A program made the translations under genes and the position numbers. A stretch of 13,575 nt of DNA, from positions 7,179 through 20,753 of the forward strand of contig DYCJ01000015.1 in NCBI GenBank assembly GCA_019418195.1, in the 5' to 3' direction. Shown piece after piece: positions 1-5,801 of the stretch. This DNA comes from Clostridiales bacterium (lineage in GTDB: Bacteria > Bacillota > Clostridia > Lachnospirales > Lachnospiraceae). Below the pieces are notes generated by a model that had not been told where the DNA came from, did not search any database, and worked only from the letters and a program-made list of their open reading frames with translations. How positions within the stretch are numbered: the stretch's first letter is position 1; the number at the start of each line of letters is the position of its first letter.

Positions 1-174
1 CGGTTACAAGCCTTATCGGGTTTATTGTACGGACATGGTAGAGTATTGGATTCTGTTTGCTTTGGATTGAAGTATATGGTACCCTGCCAGATAGGATATA
101 TAATTTCTACTGTTCCAGATACCGTACGGCGAGAAGTCAACAATTACTTGCATTCGGGATTGTGTGGATACTGA
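1..174 (+). CDS. C-terminal fragment of an unidentified protein, possibly YitT-like
   Basis: Frame 1 is open from the left edge to a TGA at 172-174, giving 57 residues with no start in view. The last 45 residues have a pattern loosely like the C-terminal DUF2179 domain of YitT-family membrane proteins: GRVLDSVCFGL, then GYIIS, then REVNNYL.SGL. The expected following GKGxYTG-type motif is missing. Frame 3 is also open from 42 to 218 and contains a hydrophobic run (GIVWILTAAINLIAFF), so a frameshifted remnant is possible. The third-codon GC is lower than in the genes to the right. The assignment is by eye and weak; this may be non-coding. Confidence 0.22.
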   Translation, partial: RLQALSGLLYGHGRVLDSVCFGLKYMVPCQIGYIISTVPDTVRREVNNYLHSGLCGY

Positions 175-192
175 CGGCGGCGATCAACCTTA

Positions 193-221
193 TTGCTTTT
201 TTTATGAGGACGTGGTAACAT
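193..221 (+). promoter_or_regulatory. Candidate sigma-A promoter for the thiamine cluster
   Basis: TTGCTT (193-198) and TAACAT (216-221) are separated by 17 bases, matching 3/6 and 4/6 of the sigma-A consensus. If used, transcription would start near 228 and produce a leader of about 300 nt before thiW. No better pair was found between the end of the upstream open frame and thiW, but the match is modest. Confidence 0.25.
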
Positions 222-302
222 TACTTTCGGACAATCGAATCAAAGATCACACGAAAGAAGTTTTACCGGGCGGGGAGCGCCGTTCCGGGTTTTTGCGCGA
301 TA

Positions 303-351
303 TGCCCGGCAAGCGGCCGCCATGCTTGCATGAGCGGACATTTGCCGGGCA
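303..351 (+). repeat. Inverted repeat / hairpin in thiW leader
   Basis: The arms TGCCCGGCAA (303-312) and TTGCCGGGCA (342-351) are perfect reverse complements over 10 bp. Inside, CCGC/GCGG and CATG/CATG can extend the stem. There is no U-tract after it, so it is not an intrinsic terminator. Confidence 0.7.
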
Positions 352-387
352 ACGGACAGTGAACGGTTTGACCGTGAGCTGCCCGCA

Positions 388-443
388 GCATCGCGCAGAT
401 CGTATAGGGGAATGGATTTCCCCTATACGATTGTACGCGATAC
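388..443 (+). repeat. Long hairpin in thiW leader, 14-bp perfect core
   Basis: ATCGTATAGGGGAA (399-412) and TTCCCCTATACGAT (418-431) form a perfect 14-bp stem with a 5-base loop (TGGAT). TCGCG (391-395) and CGCGA (436-440) add an outer 5-bp stem after a small internal loop, and the pairing continues to 388/443 with one mismatch. No U-tract follows. It is the strongest secondary structure in the window that no gene explains. Confidence 0.75.
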
Positions 444-527
444 GAAAACACTATGCGAGGGAATCCGTGTTCCGGAGTGAGAGGATGCCAGTAAGCATCG
501 ACCGTCATGTGTACAGGAGGGAAAGAC

Positions 528-1058
528 ATGAAAAATGTCAACGTAAGGAAACTTGCCCTTGCGGGGATACTGGTAGCGGTCGGTATCGTATGTTCGCCGC
601 TGTCAATCCCGGTAGGAGCATCCAAATGCGCTCCGGTCCAGCACTTTATCAACATTCTCGGAGGAGTGTTCTTAGGACCAGGCTATGCGGTGGGTATGGC
701 GTTTGTGACCAGCCTTTTAAGAAATCTGATGGGAACCGGCACACTGCTCGCATTCCCGGGCTCTATGTGCGGAGCTCTGTTGTGCGGCTTACTCTATAAG
801 TACGGAAAACATCTTCCGTTCGCTTATGCGGGAGAGTTGTTCGGAACATCAGTTATCGGCGGTCTTTTAAGCTATCCGATCGCAACACTGATCATGGGAA
901 GTGAGAGCGCAGTATTTGGCTTTGTCATTCCGTTCTTCGTCTCGAGCTGTGGAGGCACCATCATAGCGGCGGTGCTCGTGACAGCGATGAAGAAGATGAA
1001 AGTGTTTGATGTCTATCTGGGAAATCTGGATGCAGAGACTCAGAAAATAAAGCACTGA
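528..1058 (+). CDS. thiW: ThiW: S component of an ECF-type thiazole transporter
   Basis: A membrane protein of 176 residues, the substrate-binding S component predicted to import hydroxyethylthiazole, the ThiM substrate, together with a shared ECF energizing module encoded elsewhere. It shows the ThiW signature: KCAPVQHFIN (33-42), LGPGYAV (49-55), LLRNLMGTGTLLAFPGSMCGALL (63-85). About five hydrophobic segments run from residue 8 to 155, and the charged C-terminus is cytoplasmic-like. The ATG at 528 was chosen because AGGAGG lies 7 bases upstream and the family starts here; an ATG 21 bases earlier has no ribosome binding site. It is first in the salvage cluster, separated from thiM by a TPP riboswitch, so a transcript started upstream would still be attenuated before thiM. 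Confidence 0.9.
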   Translation: MKNVNVRKLALAGILVAVGIVCSPLSIPVGASKCAPVQHFINILGGVFLGPGYAVGMAFVTSLLRNLMGTGTLLAFPGSMCGALLCGLLYKYGKHLPFAYAGELFGTSVIGGLLSYPIATLIMGSESAVFGFVIPFFVSSCGGTIIAAVLVTAMKKMKVFDVYLGNLDAETQKIKH

Positions 1059-1081
1059 TGCAGCATATTTGCAGGGAGATA

Positions 1082-1117
1082 TAACAGTCCAGCCCATTCC
1101 TGATGGCTGAACTGTTA
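1082..1117 (+). repeat. Hairpin between thiW and the TPP riboswitch
   Basis: TAACAGT (1082-1088) pairs with ACTGTTA (1111-1117), and CAGCC (1090-1094) with GGCTG (1105-1109), with one mismatch between the two stems and a 10-base loop. No T-run follows, so readthrough from thiW towards the riboswitch is expected. The outer arms resemble those of the terminator at 10968-11007. Confidence 0.6.
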
Positions 1118-1148
1118 AGTAAGATTGTCTGAAACACATATGAAAAAA

Positions 1149-1235
1149 CGGGGAGCTTGCGTATCAAGCAGGCTGAGAGGAAGATGAATCGCTTCGACCC
1201 GCCACCTGATTTGGGTAATGCCAACGTAGGGAATA
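1149..1235 (+). promoter_or_regulatory. TPP riboswitch (THI box)
   Basis: All conserved parts of the TPP aptamer are present in order: CGGGGAGC (1149-1156), a P3 hairpin GCTT...AAGC (1155-1169), GGCTGAGA (1171-1178), GACCCG (1196-1201) which can close P2 with CGGGG, ACCTGATTTGGGTAATGCCA (1204-1223) and ACGTAGGGAA (1224-1233). An additional small hairpin GAAG/CTTC lies after the CTGAGA. TPP binding should favour the terminator just downstream and so reduce thiM and later genes. A weak promoter-like pair (TTAAGT 1115-1120, ATATGA 1138-1143, 17-base spacer) precedes it. Confidence 0.95.
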
Positions 1236-1252
1236 TAGATAAACTACTGATG

Positions 1253-1287
1253 CGGGCGTACCCTTTTTCAGGGCTTCCCGTTTTTTT
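1253..1287 (+). terminator. Attenuator terminator of the TPP riboswitch
   Basis: CGGG (1253-1256) with CCCG (1277-1280) and CCC (1261-1263) with GGG (1271-1273) form a stem with a small internal loop, followed by seven T (1281-1287). The 3' arm plus T-run is also complementary to AAAAAACGGG at 1143-1152, the 5' flank of the aptamer, so the ligand-free RNA could form a competing long-range pairing. The choice between the two is inferred. Confidence 0.8.
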
Positions 1288-1331
1288 ATTGCTTTTTTGG
1301 AAAAATGAATTACAGAAAAGGCGGAAATACA

Positions 1332-2150
1332 ATGAGAGAATATCTGGAAAATGTAAGAAATACAGTACCGCTGGTACATAATATTACAAACTACGTAACC
1401 GTAAATGATGTGGCAAATGTGCTTCTGGCCTGCGGCGGCAGTCCGATCATGTCCGACGAGGCAGAGGATGTAGAAGATATCACGTCTGTCTGCGGCGGTC
1501 TTAACATCAACATCGGTACTCTCCATAAGACAAGTATCGAAGGAATGTTCCGCGCAGGAAAGAAAGCAAATGAACTGGGACATCCCGTACTGCTTGATCC
1601 GGTGGGCGCCGGCGCCAGCGCACTGCGCACAAATACAGCGCTGGGGTTAATGAAAGAACTGAAATTGTCCGTGATCCGCGGAAATATATCCGAGATCAAG
1701 ACGCTTGCTCTCGGAAGCGGTACCACAAAGGGCGTGGATGCTGACGTGGCAGATGCGGTGACGGAAGAAAGTCTTGATGAGGCAGTGGCATTTGTAAAGA
1801 AATTTGCGGAAGAAACAGGGACGATCATTGCAGTGACCGGAGCCATCGATCTTGTATCCGACGGCAAGACCTGTTATGTGATCCGCAACGGAAGACCGGA
1901 GATGGGAAAGATCACCGGAACCGGATGCCAGCTTTCCGGAATGATGACAGCTTATGTGACGGCAAATCCGGACCACCCGCTGGAGGCGGCAGCAGCGGCT
2001 GTCTGTGTGATGGGACTGGCAGGAGAAATCGGGTGGAACCGGATGCAGGAGGGAGATGGAAACGCTACATACCGTAACCGGATCATTGACGCCATCTACA
2101 ACATGACGGGCGAAGAACTTGAGAAAGGAGCAAAATATGAGATCAGATAA
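1332..2150 (+). CDS. thiM: ThiM: hydroxyethylthiazole kinase
   Basis: A cytosolic enzyme of 272 residues that phosphorylates 4-methyl-5-(2-hydroxyethyl)thiazole with ATP to give the thiazole phosphate used by ThiE. The ribokinase-like fold shows the ThiM motifs: PLVHNITNYVTVNDVAN (13-29), DPVGAGAS (89-96), RGNISEI (116-122) and TGTGCQLSG (195-203), with the conserved Cys199 of the catalytic loop. Length is normal for the family. The ATG at 1332 has AAGGCGG about 8 bases upstream and gives the family N-terminus; an ATG at 1305 in frame has no convincing ribosome binding site. It is the first gene behind the TPP riboswitch and overlaps thiE by 14 bases, implying coupled translation. Confidence 0.95.
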   Translation: MREYLENVRNTVPLVHNITNYVTVNDVANVLLACGGSPIMSDEAEDVEDITSVCGGLNINIGTLHKTSIEGMFRAGKKANELGHPVLLDPVGAGASALRTNTALGLMKELKLSVIRGNISEIKTLALGSGTTKGVDADVADAVTEESLDEAVAFVKKFAEETGTIIAVTGAIDLVSDGKTCYVIRNGRPEMGKITGTGCQLSGMMTAYVTANPDHPLEAAAAAVCVMGLAGEIGWNRMQEGDGNATYRNRIIDAIYNMTGEELEKGAKYEIR

Positions 2151-2802
2151 TCATGGTAACTGTAAAAAAGAGGATCTGCTCCTCTACGCAGTCACAGACC
2201 GCAGCTGGCTAAACGGGGAGACACTTTATGCCCAGGTAGAGAAGGCATTAAAAGGTGGTGTGACCTTCGTACAGCTCAGAGAAAAAAATCTGGACGAGGT
2301 TTCATTTCTCGAGGAGGCGAAAGAGATCCAGAAGCTGTGTGCTCAGTACCATGTACCGTTTGTGATCAACGACAATGTAGAGATTGCAGCTCAGATCAAC
2401 GCAGACGGCGTTCATGTGGGACAGAGTGATATGGAAGCCGGCGATGTGCGGAAGAAGCTGGGACCGGAAAAAATCATCGGTGTGTCCGCCCAGACGGTGG
2501 AACAGGCATTAAAGGCGCAGTCACACGGAGCAGACTACCTTGGTGTGGGAGCGGTATTCCCAACGGGCTCCAAGGCTGATGCGGTGGAAGTAAGCCATGA
2601 GACGGTAAGGGCAATCTGCGAAGCCGTGGATATCCCGGTCATTGCCATTGGTGGGATCACAGCGGAAAATGTGACAGAACTTGCCGGAACAGGCATCTGC
2701 GGTATCGCAGTGATCAGCGCTGTCTTTGCACAGAAAGATATTAAGGGAGCAGCGCAGCATCTGAAAAGCCATACAGAAGAGATGCTGAAAGTACAGCAGT
2801 GA
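2137..2802 (+). CDS. thiE: ThiE: thiamine phosphate synthase
   Basis: A TIM-barrel enzyme of 221 residues that joins HMP-PP and thiazole phosphate to thiamine monophosphate. Visible motifs: LYAVTDR (16-22), GGVTFVQLREK (40-50), FVINDN (75-80), ADGVHVGQSD (89-98), GVGAVFPTGSKADA (136-149), IGGIT (171-175) and GIAVISA (189-195). These are the pyrophosphate, Mg2+ and thiazole-phosphate binding loops of the family. The family often has PTxSK where this has PTGSK. The ATG at 2137 was preferred over the TTG at 2119 because AGGAG lies 6 bases before it. The start lies inside the end of thiM. Confidence 0.95.
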   Translation: MRSDNHGNCKKEDLLLYAVTDRSWLNGETLYAQVEKALKGGVTFVQLREKNLDEVSFLEEAKEIQKLCAQYHVPFVINDNVEIAAQINADGVHVGQSDMEAGDVRKKLGPEKIIGVSAQTVEQALKAQSHGADYLGVGAVFPTGSKADAVEVSHETVRAICEAVDIPVIAIGGITAENVTELAGTGICGIAVISAVFAQKDIKGAAQHLKSHTEEMLKVQQ

Positions 2803-2848
2803 AGTGAAATTCAGCAGGCTGACTGCAAAAAAAGGAGGATTCGGGAAG

Positions 2849-3508
2849 ATGATCCGTGGAGTGATTTTCGACGTGGACGGGGTGTTGTTAAATTCCATGC
2901 CTGTCTGGGAAAACTTAGGAGAACTTTATCTGAACAGACTGGGGATCGAGGCGGAGAAAGGTCTTGGGGATACATTGTTTACCATGAGCCTTGAAGAGGG
3001 AGCAGGATATCTGATTTCCCGTTATAACCTGGATAAGACGCCGGAGGAGATCGTAAAGGGATTGAACCGGGAGGTGCAGGAGTTCTACGAGAGGCGGGTC
3101 CCGCTGAAAGAGGGCGTCAGGCAGTTCCTTCAGGAGTTTAGGGAGAGGCAGATTCCAATGGCGATCGCTACTTCCGGTGACAGGAAGAACGCGGAAGCTG
3201 CTCTGAAAAGGCTGAAAGTCTTTTCATATTTTCAGGGGATCTTTACCTGTTCTGAAATAGGCAGCAGCAAGAGTCAGCCGGATATCTATTATGCCGCGGC
3301 ACTCCAGCTTGATACGGAACCTTCCGAGACATGGGTTTTTGAAGATGCGCTCCATGCGCTTCAGACTGCTAAGAAGGCAGGATTTAAAACAGTCGGAGTC
3401 TACGACAAGGCCAGCGACCGGAATCTTGCCGATATCTGGAACTCGGCGGATATCTATCTGCCGGAGTTCAAGGATTTTAATATATTCTGGAAAAGGGCGT
3501 CCGCATAA
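2849..3508 (+). CDS. HAD-superfamily phosphatase in the thiamine operon
   Basis: A cytosolic protein of 219 residues with the HAD (beta-phosphoglucomutase-like, capped) motifs: FDVDGVLLNS (7-16) with nucleophile Asp8 and acid/base Asp10, ATSGD (107-111), Lys141 in SSKSQPDIYY, and FEDALHAL (164-171) with Glu165-Asp166 for Mg2+. The helical cap lies at about residues 17-85. The ATG at 2849 is preceded by AGGAGG at 2833-2838; an upstream in-frame GTG lacks such a site. It follows thiE by 46 bases, so it is probably co-transcribed. The substrate is not known from sequence. By context, thiamine monophosphate, or a thiamine precursor phosphate, is a reasonable guess: organisms that use thiamine pyrophosphokinase need TMP dephosphorylation. 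A house-cleaning or sugar phosphatase role is the alternative. Confidence 0.85.
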   Translation: MIRGVIFDVDGVLLNSMPVWENLGELYLNRLGIEAEKGLGDTLFTMSLEEGAGYLISRYNLDKTPEEIVKGLNREVQEFYERRVPLKEGVRQFLQEFRERQIPMAIATSGDRKNAEAALKRLKVFSYFQGIFTCSEIGSSKSQPDIYYAAALQLDTEPSETWVFEDALHALQTAKKAGFKTVGVYDKASDRNLADIWNSADIYLPEFKDFNIFWKRASA

Positions 3509-3701
3509 CATAACGCACAGGACGTGCGATCTGAACAAGGCGGACACTTTTCAGGATGCAGTTTACATCTGTATCCTTTCAGCGGCAGGCCGGGGGCACC
3601 ACTTTCTGCCGCTATATAAAATTAATGCTGAGCGCATATCCGGAAAATGCCGGCTCTCATAGGCGGCGGACAGGGATACGCATAACACAAAAGAGGAAAG
3701 G
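3509..3701 (+). promoter_or_regulatory. Structured spacer between the HAD gene and thiD
   Basis: There is no gene in these 193 bases. Three hairpins lie in tandem: GGATGCAG (3554-3561) with CTGTATCC (3569-3576), 8 bp with one G-U; AGCGGCAG (3581-3588) with CTGCCGCT (3606-3613), a perfect 8 bp; and a weaker one near 3630-3660 with CCGG/CCGG and GAG/CTC. No T-run follows the second, and no TPP aptamer consensus is present. It could hold a transcript processing site, an internal regulatory element or a partial terminator. No convincing promoter was seen. Confidence 0.45.
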
Positions 3702-4604
3702 ATGAGGAAAATGAGAACAGCATTAACAATCGCTGGAAGTGACTCCAGCGGAGGCGCCGGAATTCAGGCAGATATCAAGACAATGACTGCGAATGGTGTG
3801 TTTGCCATGAGCGCGATCACTGCACTGACTGCACAGAATACGACCGGCGTAGCAGAAATTATGGAGGCATCTCCTGAATTTCTAAAACAGCAGATTGACT
3901 GTATTTTTACGGATATCCGTCCGGATGCGGTCAAGATCGGAATGGTATCATCAGCGGAGCTGATCATTGCCATAGCAGAGAAACTTGCAGAATATCAGGC
4001 GGAGAATATCGTAGTCGATCCGGTTATGGTGGCTACCAGCGGGGCAAAGCTGATCAGCGATGACGCGATAGATACGTTGAAGGAAAGGCTGCTCCCCATG
4101 GCGGATATTCTGACGCCCAACATTCCGGAGTCGGAAGTGCTCTCAGGCATGGAAATCAGAACCGAAGAAGATATGATAAAAGCCGCAGAGAAGATCAGTG
4201 AAAACTATCACTGTGCCGTCCTGTTAAAAGGCGGACATCAGTTAAATGACGCCAATGATCTGCTCTACAGAAACGGAAGCTACCGCTGGTTCTACGGAAA
4301 GCGCATTGACAATCCGAATACCCACGGAACAGGATGCACCCTGTCCAGCGCTATTGCTTCTAATCTGGCGAAAGGATTCGATATGGATACATCCGTAGAG
4401 AGGGCGAAAGCGTATATCTCCGGTGCGCTGGGTGCCATGCTTGATCTGGGAAAAGGCAGCGGCCCGATGAACCATGCCTTTGACATTACAGGGGAATATG
4501 TAAAGACTCCGGAAGATATAGCTAAAGGAACACCGGAAAATACAGTGACGGAAAGTGCAGTGACAGGAACAGATATGCCTTCTGCAGGAAAGGAGACAGT
4601 CTGA
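3702..4604 (+). CDS. thiD: ThiD: hydroxymethylpyrimidine / HMP-phosphate kinase
   Basis: A ribokinase-fold enzyme of 300 residues that phosphorylates HMP twice to HMP-PP, the pyrimidine substrate of ThiE. Motifs: ALTIAGSDSSGGAGIQADIK (7-26), DAVKIGMV (75-82), VVDPVMVATSG (104-114), LTPNIPE (137-143), LLKGGH (174-179) and THGTGCTLSSAIA (207-219). The ATG at 3702 follows AGAGG; an ATG at 3711 gives the more usual family start (MRTALTIAGSD), so the true start may be either. The last 30 or so residues, after the normal end near 270, are polar, rich in Thr, Glu and Ala, and probably disordered. The stop is one base before cytX, so the two are co-translated. Confidence 0.94.
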   Translation: MRKMRTALTIAGSDSSGGAGIQADIKTMTANGVFAMSAITALTAQNTTGVAEIMEASPEFLKQQIDCIFTDIRPDAVKIGMVSSAELIIAIAEKLAEYQAENIVVDPVMVATSGAKLISDDAIDTLKERLLPMADILTPNIPESEVLSGMEIRTEEDMIKAAEKISENYHCAVLLKGGHQLNDANDLLYRNGSYRWFYGKRIDNPNTHGTGCTLSSAIASNLAKGFDMDTSVERAKAYISGALGAMLDLGKGSGPMNHAFDITGEYVKTPEDIAKGTPENTVTESAVTGTDMPSAGKETV

Positions 4605-4605
4605 C

Positions 4606-5793
4606 ATGGAAACAAAACGTACTTCAGTATATGAAAACAGCCTGATCTGGTTCGGTGCAGGTGTATCCATTGCAGAGATCCTGACCGGAACATATCTTGC
4701 CCCTCTTGGATTTCAGAGAGGCCTTGCGGCGGTCATCATCGGACATATCATCGGATGCTGTATGATGTTCTTCGCAGGTCTGATCGGCGCGAGAATGAGA
4801 AAGAGCGCCATGGAGACAGTGAAAATGAGTTTCGGGCAGAAAGGCGGTCTGCTTTTTGCCGTACTCAATGTCCTCCAGCTTGTCGGTTGGACAGCCATCA
4901 TGATCTATGACGGAGCTCTTGCCGCTAATGGTATCTTCCATACCGGAGCATGGGTGTGGTGCATTGTGATAGGCGCACTGATCGTCCTCTGGATCGCAGT
5001 CGGAGTGACGAACCTTGGCAAGATTAATACGATTGCTATGGCGGCACTCTTTATCCTGACGATCCTGCTGTGCAGGGTTATCTTCTTCGGCGGTTCAGAC
5101 GCAGGTATGGAGCTGAGCAGTGACGCTATGAGTTTCGGCGCGGCGGTAGAACTGTCCGTGGCAATGCCGCTCTCCTGGCTGCCTGTTATAAGTGACTATA
5201 CAAGAGAGGCGGAAAAACCGGTGAAAGCTACTGCGGCGAGTGTTATCGTCTACGGACTGGTGAGCTGCTGGATGTATGTGATCGGTATGGGAGCTGCCAT
5301 CTATACCGGCGAGACTGATATCGCCGTGATCATGGCGAAAGCAGGACTGGGCATTGCGGCGCTTCTGATCGTGATCTTCTCTACTGTCACGACTACGTTC
5401 CTTGATGCATATTCAGCGGGCGTGTCATCCGAGTCCATATTTGCGAAACTGAAAGGAAACCATGTGGGCATCGTGGTAACGGTGATCGGTACGATTGCGG
5501 CCATCATTTTCCCGATGGATGATATCACGGATTTTCTCTATCTTATCGGTTCTGTGTTTGCTCCTATGATCGCAGTACAGATCGCTGACGTGTTCATCCT
5601 CAGAAAAGAAAAGAAGATTACAGATTTCGACTGGAAGAATCTGATCATCTGGCTGATCGGATTTATCGTCTATCGGTGGTTCATGACGATCGATATACCG
5701 GTGGGCAATACACTGCCGGATATGGCGGTTGTGATCGTGCTCTGTCTGATCGTGGAAGGAGTATCTGCGAAAATCTCCGACAGGAAAGTATAA
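4606..5793 (+). CDS. cytX: CytX: putative hydroxymethylpyrimidine permease (NCS1 family)
   Basis: A 395-residue integral membrane protein of the nucleobase:cation symporter-1 family, of the type found in thiamine regulons and predicted to import HMP. The N-terminus SLIWFGAGVSIAEILTGTYLAPLGF is typical of CytX, and about 11-12 hydrophobic segments follow. GWTAIMIYDGA (around 87-97), SWLPVISDYTR (around 192-202) and the TTTFLDAYSAG region (around 263-273) match NCS1 substrate-site helices. AGGAG at 4591-4595 is its ribosome binding site, inside the end of thiD. Pairing with the HMP kinase supports HMP as substrate. The stop is followed only 8 bases later by the convergent araC-type gene, with no visible terminator between them. 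Confidence 0.9.
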   Translation: METKRTSVYENSLIWFGAGVSIAEILTGTYLAPLGFQRGLAAVIIGHIIGCCMMFFAGLIGARMRKSAMETVKMSFGQKGGLLFAVLNVLQLVGWTAIMIYDGALAANGIFHTGAWVWCIVIGALIVLWIAVGVTNLGKINTIAMAALFILTILLCRVIFFGGSDAGMELSSDAMSFGAAVELSVAMPLSWLPVISDYTREAEKPVKATAASVIVYGLVSCWMYVIGMGAAIYTGETDIAVIMAKAGLGIAALLIVIFSTVTTTFLDAYSAGVSSESIFAKLKGNHVGIVVTVIGTIAAIIFPMDDITDFLYLIGSVFAPMIAVQIADVFILRKEKKITDFDWKNLIIWLIGFIVYRWFMTIDIPVGNTLPDMAVVIVLCLIVEGVSAKISDRKV

Positions 5794-5801
5794 AGGGCTG
5801 A

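Larger units (their letters stand above)
228..527 (+). promoter_or_regulatory. Structured non-coding leader of thiW
   Basis: This 300-base stretch has no credible gene. It is rich in self-complementary segments: a hairpin at 303-351, a small one at 363-375 (ACGGT/ACCGT), GCTG CCCG CAGC at 378-389, a long one at 388-443, AACAC/GTGTT at 447-471 and GATGC/GCATC at 484-499. GGGCA at 347-351 can pair either within the 303-351 hairpin or with TGCCC at 380-384, so alternative folds exist. A TPP aptamer would be expected upstream of thiW, but the diagnostic CTGAT...AATGCCA...GTAGGGA block is absent. Function is inferred only from position and pairing potential. Confidence 0.45.

Noticed and set aside
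66..140. TTTCTAC and surrounding bases resembling a purine riboswitch core
   Set aside because: The flanking P2 and P3 stems do not pair properly and the 3' part of the consensus is missing.
478..502. TGAGAGGA...TCGACC string similar to the middle of a TPP riboswitch
   Set aside because: The P4-P5 pyrophosphate domain does not follow; the ribosome binding site of thiW comes 13 bases later. It is probably chance similarity or a small decayed piece.
164..799. A 211-codon open frame starting with GTG, overlapping the leader and thiW
   Set aside because: It crosses the hairpin-rich leader, runs out of frame with thiW over its second half, lacks a ribosome binding site and has a composition unlike a folded protein.
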